Positions 29,041 through 36,408 of a stretch of 36,408 nucleotides of DNA are shown piece after piece. The position numbers and the translations under genes were made by a program. Position 1 is the first letter of the stretch, and each line of letters starts with the position of its first letter. Under the pieces are notes generated by a model. The model ran no database searches. It saw only the letters and a program-made list of their open reading frames with translations, and was not told the origin of the DNA. Source of the stretch: Nitrososphaerota archaeon (GTDB taxonomy: Archaea > Thermoproteota > Nitrososphaeria > Conexivisphaerales > UBA164). The stretch is taken from positions 1 through 36,408 of the forward strand of contig JAFLXO010000008.1 in the NCBI GenBank assembly GCA_029786595.1. The letters are read 5' to 3'.

Positions 29041-29853
29041 TTATCGTCTGGATATGATCTTGATGCCATCTGCACCAAATTTGTCTATGAGCTCCTTGAC
29101 CACTTGAGAAGTCACCGCCTTGGCAACTTTCATTGAGTTTGCCCTTGTTGATATAGTGATATGTATTTTGATGTCCTTACCGAAGCTTTTTGCCCTTGAC
29201 TTGATATATGTGTCGCTGTGTGCTGAAGCCACCTCTTTTAGTACCTTTGCCAAGGATGACTCATCGTTAGTGTCTACGATAATTTCCTTCTGAATATAAG
29301 CTCTCTCCTCAAACTCCTTCCTGATAATGGGAAGCAGTTGCTCTGTGAATATGGCTTTTAATTCAGCGGGAACCCCAGGAAGGGAAGCTACCAGAGACTC
29401 TTGATATCTTAAAATTATCCCCGGTGCCACTCCAACGGAATTTTTGAGCGGCGTTGAACCTTCCGGTAACCGGGCCATCTTTTCCCTTGAATCTGTAATT
29501 TTAGCGGTTCCAATACTTCCTGCCTTAGCTAACGACCGGAACTTCCTTTTAATCCATAGCAGTGCGGTCCTGTTTAATATTACCTTCCTATGCAAAGCGT
29601 TCGCCACAGCTTCAAGTGTCAGGTCATCTGCAGTTGGTCCAAGTCCTCCTGAGGTTATGATAACATCAACGCGTTCAGATAATGCATGCTCGATTTCTTT
29701 AGAGATGGCTTCAACTTCATCCCTGACGATTGCCACCCGTACTACTTCATTACCCATAGATGTTATCATATTACATAACCAGTTAGTATTAGTGTCCAAA
29801 ACGTCCCCGTTTAGGATCTCGTTTCCGGACGTAATCAATATAAATTTGGTCAT
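29041..29853 (-). CDS. CinA/MoaB-like molybdopterin-binding domain protein
   Basis: ITSGNEILNGDVLDTNTNWL, VIITSGGLGPTADDLTLEAVA, LKNSVGVAPGIIL, SLPGVPAELKAIF. Confidence 0.88.
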   Translation of the reverse strand: MTKFILITSGNEILNGDVLDTNTNWLCNMITSMGNEVVRVAIVRDEVEAISKEIEHALSERVDVIITSGGLGPTADDLTLEAVANALHRKVILNRTALLWIKRKFRSLAKAGSIGTAKITDSREKMARLPEGSTPLKNSVGVAPGIILRYQESLVASLPGVPAELKAIFTEQLLPIIRKEFEERAYIQKEIIVDTNDESSLAKVLKEVASAHSDTYIKSRAKSFGKDIKIHITISTRANSMKVAKAVTSQVVKELIDKFGADGIKIISRR

Positions 29854-30052
29854 AGCGTCTTATTAGTTATAACGGTTTAAATTCTTTTGAATAAACATTT
29901 AAATTTTAATTCATTCTAAAAGCCGAAAGAAGCTTTTAAAGAATGTTAGGAGTTTAAGGGAAGCAGTAAATCTCAATCAGCTGCTTCAACGCGGGGGGTA
30001 TACGGCCTTCTCTTAACATCGCCCTTAAATAGCGGTGTGGCAATAACATGAT

Positions 30053-30520
30053 ATGCTTTCGATGTTCGAGTTCGGGCTCTACCTGGACGATGAACAGAAG
30101 ATAGTTCTGAACAACCAGTTGAGGATATACATAGGGGTCGATAACAGAGCCTACCATGAAATACTTGAGCATTACCGGGAAACGGGCAGGGGCCTGACTT
30201 ATGCCGAACAGCAGAGCGCCCTGTCAGAGACCAAGGCAAACCAAGAACTGACCACCATTTATTCTCAGGTATTACGGGACGTCCTGAGGTGGATGAATGC
30301 ATCATTTAAAAACTTCTTTGGAGGAGGGGCCAATTATCCTAATGCTAAAAAATACATTTTAGGCATGACCTATCCTCCGGCGAGCCAGAAATGGATTTTC
30401 AGCATGAGCGTAGTTCTGCCTAAAATAGGTAGGAAAAGGATGGCCAAACACCGAGCAGTTAAAGGCAAGGTGAAAACAGTTACTCCCTTACCAAGGATAC
30501 CCTGCTTTTATTATGGCTAG
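30053..30520 (+). pseudogene. Truncated IS200/IS605-family TnpB (N-terminal and WED-region remnant)
   Basis: FEFGLYLDDEQKIVLNNQL, QSALSETKANQEL..VLRDVLRWMNASFKNFF, VVLPKIGRKRMAKHRAVKGKVKTVT; ORF stops before any RuvC motifs. Confidence 0.8.
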
Positions 30521-30533
30521 GAGGACATAAGAT

Positions 30534-31691
30534 GTGAAGTCTAATATTTTCCCATTGGTTTTGATTTATGTATTTTTGGCTACCTTTCTATGGAGGGCTA
30601 CTACCAATATGTTCTATACATCTATACCTTTACTCTCTAGCTATTATCTGGGCCTTACCAGGGCTGAAATTGGTTTCGTTTCAGGGATAATCTCCTTTGC
30701 TTCCTTTATCGTTTCTTTCTATATAAACCAGAGAATAATAAATATGAAAAGATGGGTAGCCTTCTGGCTATCAATCCTCTCTTCCTTGACTATCCTAATA
30801 GCGTTCGCAAATAGCTTTGATATATGGGTTCTTGCATTTATCGCTGGAATGTCCATGGGGGCGGTTAGCCCGCAACTTGTCACTTCTGCCGGTATGATAG
30901 GCGACAGGAAATTCCAAGAGCGAGCCATCGCTATCTATACGCTGGCGCTAAGTGCCAGCCTTGTAGTAGGACCTCTGCTACAAGGTGTGTTGCTGGATAT
31001 ATTTTCGGATGACCTAAGGCTGAGCATGGCGTTATTTTTACCCCTAACCGCCGCTTCAGTATTGGTAAGCAGGCGTCTTAACCTGCCGATAAACAGAAGG
31101 ACGGCCGGAAAGACGGACCGAGGGATAATAAGGCAGCATGAGTTCTGGGCCTCCATTTCGATCAACGCTATATACACGTTACCGTTTGCTGCTATAATTA
31201 CATATGGAGGTATATTCTCCAAATCCATTTATGCTATGAACTATACATACACAATGATAACATATTCTATATTCTTTGGGACATCATTTATGATGCGCTT
31301 TTTGCTGTCAGCTAGACCTGTGAAGGACATGTTCAGGCTTGTAACCATTGGGACCTTACTTACGGTGGGAGGCCTTTCTATGATCTTCCTAAGCCCATCA
31401 ATTTTCATTTATATGCTGGGATACGCGATTTTGGGAGCTCCACACGGTATGTTCTGGCCCATTTCGTTGATTTATCTTAGGAGGTCGTTTGGTGATGAAA
31501 GAATAGCTAACGCAAATTCCTACTTTATGTCATTTAATTCACTTTTGTCAATAGCCGTTCCGTTCCTACTTGGTTTACTGACAACGGTAGTATCTCTGAG
31601 AAACCTATTTGGGCTAGTGCTTATACCTTCCATTGCTGTATATATAATATACCTTTATACGGCAAGGGCAAAAGCAACAACGCCAATTTAG
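30534..31691 (+). CDS. MFS transporter
   Basis: GTG start; about 12 TM segments; GLTRAEIGFVSGIISF and AGMSMGAVSPQLVTSAG. Confidence 0.82.
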   Translation: MKSNIFPLVLIYVFLATFLWRATTNMFYTSIPLLSSYYLGLTRAEIGFVSGIISFASFIVSFYINQRIINMKRWVAFWLSILSSLTILIAFANSFDIWVLAFIAGMSMGAVSPQLVTSAGMIGDRKFQERAIAIYTLALSASLVVGPLLQGVLLDIFSDDLRLSMALFLPLTAASVLVSRRLNLPINRRTAGKTDRGIIRQHEFWASISINAIYTLPFAAIITYGGIFSKSIYAMNYTYTMITYSIFFGTSFMMRFLLSARPVKDMFRLVTIGTLLTVGGLSMIFLSPSIFIYMLGYAILGAPHGMFWPISLIYLRRSFGDERIANANSYFMSFNSLLSIAVPFLLGLLTTVVSLRNLFGLVLIPSIAVYIIYLYTARAKATTPI

Positions 31692-31829
31692 GGCATCTAC
31701 TGAGATAATTTTTAGTTACAATTAGGGTCCTTCAATTGCACTTCATTGAAGAATACCGGATCTTTAACGCTTGAGAATTTCAACTCAGGTTAATTTATGG
31801 TTATATACTTTGTCTTATCTTAGCTAAGC

Positions 31830-32888
31830 ATGGAATACAGTTTAAAATGCATGAACTGCGGGGAAATATATCCAAGTACGTATGCTTGGCAGACATGTAA
31901 GAAGTGTGATGGCATACTGGAAGTTGAATATACAGGCATACCGTCCGTACAAAGCCTAAGTAAAGACTTCTGGAGCTATGAACCGCTGTTACCTAAAGGA
32001 GTTTACAGGCATTATGAGCTGGGAAACACAACTCTCCTTAAGGCGGACGAAGATGGATTGTATCTCAAGCTCGAAATTGAGAACCCGACGAGGTCTTTTA
32101 AGGATCGGGGGTCCGTTGTCGAAATTGCAAAGGCCGTAGAATACGGCTATACCGAAGTAGCTTGCGCGTCGACCGGTAACATGGCTTATTCTATAGCTTA
32201 CTACTCTAAGCTTGCCGGGATCAAGAGCACAATCTTTGTAAGCAGAAATGCAAACTGGTTAAAGGTAAGAGATATACGGGAAACTAGGGATGCCAACATC
32301 ATCAAGGTCAATGGCGATTTTACGGAAGCTCAACGAAGGGCTATGAAATACTCTAAGAAAAAAGGCGCCTTCCTTACGGGGGATTATGGTTATAGAAAGG
32401 AGGGGCAAAAGACCATGCTCTTCGAAATCATAGCAGAGCTTCCGGATGTTGAAAATATATTTATCCCTATAGGTAATGCTACACTTTTTAGTGGAATATA
32501 TAAGGCATTGACAGAGCTGAAGAGGTATAAGCTTTCGAACGCTCATCCTCGGCTCATAGGTGTTCAGGCCCTGCTTACAGATCCAGTTGGGAAAGCTTTT
32601 AGGACAGGAGGGCCCATCGAATATCAAACCCCACTCACGGATGCGGGTGCCATTGCAGTAGGGTATCCAACTTACGGTAAACAGGCAATAGAAGGCATTA
32701 AGGCCACAAATGGAACTGTCATAGAGGTCAGCGATGATGAAATGGAAAGGGAGCGCCAAGCATTCTATAGGAGATATGGCTTGCGAGTAGAAATGGCTGG
32801 AGTTGCATCAGTGGCCGCATATAAAGAAGCCGGGCTCAAAGGAAAGAGCGTAGCCATTATAAGCGGAGGAAATACTCTAAAACCTTAA
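31830..32888 (+). CDS. thrC: Threonine synthase
   Basis: N-terminal zinc ribbon (CMNCGEIYPSTYAWQTCKKCDGILEVEY), NPTRSFKDRGSVVEIAKA PLP-Lys motif, ACASTGNMAYSIAYYSKLAGI; TATA-like ttatatac about 25-30 bp upstream. Confidence 0.92.
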   Translation: MEYSLKCMNCGEIYPSTYAWQTCKKCDGILEVEYTGIPSVQSLSKDFWSYEPLLPKGVYRHYELGNTTLLKADEDGLYLKLEIENPTRSFKDRGSVVEIAKAVEYGYTEVACASTGNMAYSIAYYSKLAGIKSTIFVSRNANWLKVRDIRETRDANIIKVNGDFTEAQRRAMKYSKKKGAFLTGDYGYRKEGQKTMLFEIIAELPDVENIFIPIGNATLFSGIYKALTELKRYKLSNAHPRLIGVQALLTDPVGKAFRTGGPIEYQTPLTDAGAIAVGYPTYGKQAIEGIKATNGTVIEVSDDEMERERQAFYRRYGLRVEMAGVASVAAYKEAGLKGKSVAIISGGNTLKP

Positions 32889-32987
32889 TTATTCTGGCTC
32901 CGGAGACGATCTACTTAAGTCATTCAACCTTTGTCTTGGTGCAACCTAATTTTCCTAAATATAATATTATTGAGATTTACATCTAAA

Positions 32988-32997
32988 GGTTGCAACC
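32988..32997. repeat. 10-bp perfect palindrome GGTTGCAACC, with related GGTGCAACC at 32938-32946
   Basis: Read directly in the thrC/phosphodiesterase intergenic region. Confidence 0.35.
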
Positions 32998-33099
32998 ATT
33001 GTTGGAGAAATCCACGCATATATTTCTACACTAAAGCTTCGAAAATTTACTGCTTTATTAAAGGCCGAAGCGTATTTGCAAACTTAGCCGATGGTTTTG

Positions 33100-34242
33100 C
33101 TATTTGTGCATAATTAATAGGGGAACTTCCTGTTCTTCCGTTGTAAGTCCTCCATGGTGACCTTTTAATGAAATATACTCCGTATCCAAGTTACCCTTGA
33201 ATTGGTAAACAAGAGATTCATTGGACGCCGGTATGGCAATTATATCACCAATTCTATCAGAGAATCGGTCGAAATTGAAATTATCTCCAAATAAGTGTTG
33301 TTCTATAGCATCTTTTTTGTAATACGTCTTAAACTTTGGAAATTTATTCTCAAAATATTTTACAACTTTTTCTTCATTATATGTCTTCATATAAACTGCC
33401 CTAGCATCCCCAAATGGAGGCATCTCCAGCATAGAAAATAGCTCCTGATCGCATATATGCGTGATTTCATTATATGATTGACCGTGATCAGCGGTTATGA
33501 CTGCAGTGTATCCTCTAATTTCTCTGAGCGTTTTGTTTATTGCCATTAGGATGTCCTTCGTGACGTTTTTTACCTCTTCACTATACGGGCCATATATGTG
33601 CGAAAGGGTGTCAACGGTTGATATATATAGTGTAATATATACTCCGTTAATGTTAGCCAATTCCTTTTTAAGTAATGACATCGCGTCCCAGATTGTATGA
33701 TATGGAATCCTAACCATACCCGAGGTTATATATGTGGAAATAGGTGTTCCTATCAGGCTTACAGGTAATATAGCCTTACTCTTTACACCCATCTCGCGCA
33801 GGCGTTCCCCTATTGGGCTAGAATTATTTCCTAAATAGGAACGGAAATCATGTTTCAGAAGAGGAAGCTGTTCTCTTTGCGATGGATGTGATAAGCTAAG
33901 CATGTTCACTATAGTTCCCAGCTCTTTAATATAAGATGTAAAACCCAATACTCCATGTTCGCCCGGGGCCATCCCCGTATAGAAGCTCAGCATGGCTGCA
34001 GCGGTGGTTGATGGAAAGACGCTTGTAATGGTATTTTTTTCATAGTATTCAACAACTTCTGAAAAAGCATTTTCAAGCGTACTTATCCCCAGAGCATCAA
34101 TAATAATGAGAACTAGCTTTTTGCCAGTTCCAAGATTGTACTTCAGCGGTCTCTTTCCGCTTCCTCCAAAGAAGGATAAAACACTATCATATATATTTAT
34201 GATGCTTTCACCGTTATATTTTGGATTAATGAATCCCATCAC
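33100..34242 (-). CDS. Type I phosphodiesterase/nucleotide pyrophosphatase (alkaline phosphatase superfamily)
   Basis: LVLIIIDALGISTLENAF, SVFPSTTAAAMLSFYTGMAPGEHGVLGF, TVDTLSHIYGP, AVITADHGQSY, LKGHHGGLTTEEQEVPLL. Confidence 0.9.
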   Translation of the reverse strand: MMGFINPKYNGESIINIYDSVLSFFGGSGKRPLKYNLGTGKKLVLIIIDALGISTLENAFSEVVEYYEKNTITSVFPSTTAAAMLSFYTGMAPGEHGVLGFTSYIKELGTIVNMLSLSHPSQREQLPLLKHDFRSYLGNNSSPIGERLREMGVKSKAILPVSLIGTPISTYITSGMVRIPYHTIWDAMSLLKKELANINGVYITLYISTVDTLSHIYGPYSEEVKNVTKDILMAINKTLREIRGYTAVITADHGQSYNEITHICDQELFSMLEMPPFGDARAVYMKTYNEEKVVKYFENKFPKFKTYYKKDAIEQHLFGDNFNFDRFSDRIGDIIAIPASNESLVYQFKGNLDTEYISLKGHHGGLTTEEQEVPLLIMHK

Positions 34243-34382
34243 GTAAACCTTTACCCATACCTCCTCTTTTATGTTGTCCTTTTTGTATTTTGCAAGCCTA
34301 TGATTTGACTAGTTCGGTTCAGAACTGATCACGCCGTATCCGATCAAGCTTTTGAAAGGCTGTTATTTTAATAGACGTCCCA

Positions 34383-34988
34383 CTAAAGGAACCTACTGGC
34401 CCCTTTGACTCTCTTTCCTAATGCGCCCATAACAGCGTAGCTAAGAATTATAGTAATAGGTGCCGCTATCAAGTTGAACAGACTAGTTATACCTGATAGG
34501 AATAGCGCTATTTCAAATGGGTTTGAGATATGAATTCCGACTATGCTCATGGCCAAGTTAGCTGTAGGAAGATACAGGCTAGGCATTATCACAAAATATA
34601 ATGCTAGTGTTGCAAAAAGGTCTACGATAACTCTCATAGCGGTTCCCAGTAATATTATTATAATATATCTCGATTTTTTGCTCCAATTTTTAGATAAGCT
34701 TCCACCTATATACATACCAAGAAACATTGGGCTTACTGCTAAAAATTTAAAAATAGGTGAAAAAACTGTGAAAGACCCATGAGTGTATAGAATCAGGGTG
34801 TGTATCAGTAAGGTTAACAGCCCACCCGCTGGTCCCAGTAACATAAACGCCACAGTATCGGGAACTTCTGCAAGATCAAACTGTAAAAAAGGGAGAAGTG
34901 GAAATGGAAATTCAAGATGCGCTAACGTCATTGCACCGGCTGTCGCACTGAACATAGCTATAAGGGAGTAGTATTGTGTTCTATTCAT
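34383..34988 (-). CDS. ECF-transporter S component-like membrane protein (RibU-like)
   Basis: PFLQFDLAEVPDTVAFMLLGPAGGLLTLLIH and multiple TM segments typical of RibU-type S proteins. Confidence 0.75.
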   Translation of the reverse strand: MNRTQYYSLIAMFSATAGAMTLAHLEFPFPLLPFLQFDLAEVPDTVAFMLLGPAGGLLTLLIHTLILYTHGSFTVFSPIFKFLAVSPMFLGMYIGGSLSKNWSKKSRYIIIILLGTAMRVIVDLFATLALYFVIMPSLYLPTANLAMSIVGIHISNPFEIALFLSGITSLFNLIAAPITIILSYAVMGALGKRVKGASRFL

Positions 34989-35097
34989 TGCATCATAGCT
35001 TATCTAGAATTATATAAAAGGTTTGCTATTGTTGCAATATACTATGTTAATAATCACATAATAGTAATACTAATATTTTAGGCTAAGAATTTAATTT

Positions 35098-35244
35098 ATG
35101 GATGTTTTACTTGAACATATGCCGTTCCATATATCGGCAGCATTAATAGTATTTTTACTTATTAATAGAACTTTTCTAATTGAGCTATTATCCATTGAAA
35201 TCTTTAAGCTAACAGAATATGGAGATGGTTCATTAAAAAATTAG
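35098..35244 (+). CDS. Possible 48-aa leaderless membrane peptide
   Basis: ATG...TAG ORF MDVLLEHMPFHISAALIVFLLINRTFLIELLSIEIFKLTEYGDGSLKN; AT-rich TATA-like aatatttta about 25 bp upstream. Confidence 0.25.
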   Translation: MDVLLEHMPFHISAALIVFLLINRTFLIELLSIEIFKLTEYGDGSLKN

Positions 35245-35511
35245 TCGCGATGATATAAAAGGGATATCAGTATGTAATATAAAATTCGGGCGCCAATTTC
35301 CATTTATTAACAAACGCGGGGATATAGCTCATGGGGTTTATTGTGCAATGACACCATGCTCTTTTTTTATAAAACTCACCAGATAAGAAGTCCCATAAAC
35401 AAAACTCTTAACCTTAGCCTGGATTAGCTGTTTAAACGGCATTATCTACGGCGGTGTTAGCTTTAGCTAAATAAAAAACTACGTTCAATTAATAACATCT
35501 TTCGTGTATAT

Positions 35512-36099
35512 CTAGAATTTCTGCAGTATATCCTCAGCGCCAGACTTCTGTGTATATGATAGTACCATGTCAAGCGTTCTATGGCCAGTAATCTTTGCGA
35601 TTAGCTGAGGGGAAATCCCTCGCCGTGCAGCCTCGGTGATCCAAGCGTACCTTAGGGAGTGGGTATTATATCCGAGCCTCCTCCTGCTCCACATTTCAAT
35701 AGCAGGAAGTTGGACGGATGCTAGGGCCCCTAGAACCCTGCTTTTGTAGCTGTAATATCTTTGGACTTCAGGTGGTATAACCATTAATCTGGTGGACTCT
35801 GTCTTCTGTTTTCTAACTCTCACTTCGACTGATGGGTTCCTATTTCTGAGCCATCCGTTCATTGCTTCTACAGCTTCTGAAACCCTTGAGCCGTTTCTCA
35901 ATTGGGTAAGCAGGACACATGAGAAGGCAAAGCCAGAATCAGCATGAATGCCCTCCTTTTCTGCGTATTCCTTTAGTAGCACAGTTAACTTTGAGTAGGT
36001 TTTTTTATAGTCGGCGCCTTTATCCCATCCGAATTGTTTCCAGGTTTTCTTAGGGTGGTTGATAGGCGGCTCAGATCCAGTTTTGTTAGAATCTAACAT
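35512..36099 (-). CDS. Compact tyrosine recombinase/integrase (XerA-like catalytic domain)
   Basis: LTQLRNGSRVSEAVEAM (R), NTHSLRYAWITEAARRG (HxxR), ITGHRTLDMVLSYTQ (H, Y). Confidence 0.88.
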   Translation of the reverse strand: MLDSNKTGSEPPINHPKKTWKQFGWDKGADYKKTYSKLTVLLKEYAEKEGIHADSGFAFSCVLLTQLRNGSRVSEAVEAMNGWLRNRNPSVEVRVRKQKTESTRLMVIPPEVQRYYSYKSRVLGALASVQLPAIEMWSRRRLGYNTHSLRYAWITEAARRGISPQLIAKITGHRTLDMVLSYTQKSGAEDILQKF

Positions 36100-36135
36100 T
36101 GATAGGGGGTAAAGTTAACTGACTATATAGGTATA

Positions 36136-36164
36136 TTGTTAGCTTCGTTAGACGAAGCTAACAA
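36136..36164. repeat. Perfect 13-bp inverted repeat TTGTTAGCTTCGT-tag-ACGAAGCTAACAA
   Basis: Direct reading; abuts the TATA-like region (about 36115-36130) of the recombinase gene. Confidence 0.9.
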
Positions 36165-36283
36165 ATTGAGGAAACGCCTAGGTAAAGCATATATTTGAAG
36201 ATGGATATCGCTAAGCCATGGCTGGAATGAGTCATTATAAAGGAATTAGCGGGAGTGAAGGCCCATTGACCAAAGCAAAATAA

Positions 36284-36408
36284 ATGGCCAATGATGTTAA
36301 GCCGACAGTCAAGCCTACCTCGCCATCATTAAAGAGGAATATAGGTCTATTTCAGCTGATAATGTATGGAATAGGGAACATAGTCGGCGCCGGTATCTAT
36401 GTTCTCGT
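36284..36408 (+). CDS. APC-family amino acid permease, N-terminal fragment truncated by the window edge
   Basis: ATG at 36284: MANDVKPTVKPTSPSLKRNIGLFQLIMYGIGNIVGAGIYVL, the classic APC TM1 GxGxIVGAGIYV pattern. Confidence 0.85.
   Translation, partial: MANDVKPTVKPTSPSLKRNIGLFQLIMYGIGNIVGAGIYVL

Noticed and set aside
28943-29056. Short ORF (37 aa) and TGATGA...CTGA box C/D-like motif upstream of aconitase
   Set aside because: Spacing between TGATGA and CTGA is too short for a standard double-guide C/D sRNA, there is no terminal stem, and the ORF overlaps the end of the CinA gene.
1-36408. CRISPR array or rRNA genes
   Set aside because: No regularly spaced direct repeats and no rRNA-like conserved blocks were seen on reading the window.

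Overview
The window reads as a moderately AT-rich archaeal chromosome segment. Gene content and promoters that sit about 25 bp upstream of start codons (implying leaderless transcripts) suggest a Thermoplasmatales-like lineage; this is inference with no database search. Most of it is ordinary metabolism: two nitroreductases, an FAH-family hydrolase, two MFS transporters, CobO-like adenosyltransferase, A24 prepilin peptidase, IMPase/FBPase, TyrA-like dehydrogenase, ROK kinase, GPN-type GTPase, an NfnAB-like pair, HtpX, nitrilase-fold hydrolase, thiolase + DUF35, ribose-1,5-bisphosphate isomerase, aconitase, CinA domain, threonine synthase, phosphodiesterase, ECF S-component. Two complete four-gene succinate dehydrogenase/fumarate reductase operons are arranged head to head. 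Mobile remnants occur at 1-470 (DDE transposase C-terminus) and 30053-30520 (truncated TnpB). A compact tyrosine recombinase lies near the right end. The items most worth follow-up are: (1) a perfect 13-bp inverted repeat just upstream of the recombinase promoter; (2) a structured, ORF-free interval at about 2075-2315 that looks like an unannotated ncRNA; (3) a thiolase lacking the usual catalytic cysteine; (4) a tightly linked three-gene cassette of an unknown protein, a RecA-like ATPase and a small helical protein; (5) the paralogous Sdh/Frd pair with dissimilar membrane anchors; (6) a K+-channel-like protein with a non-canonical selectivity filter.
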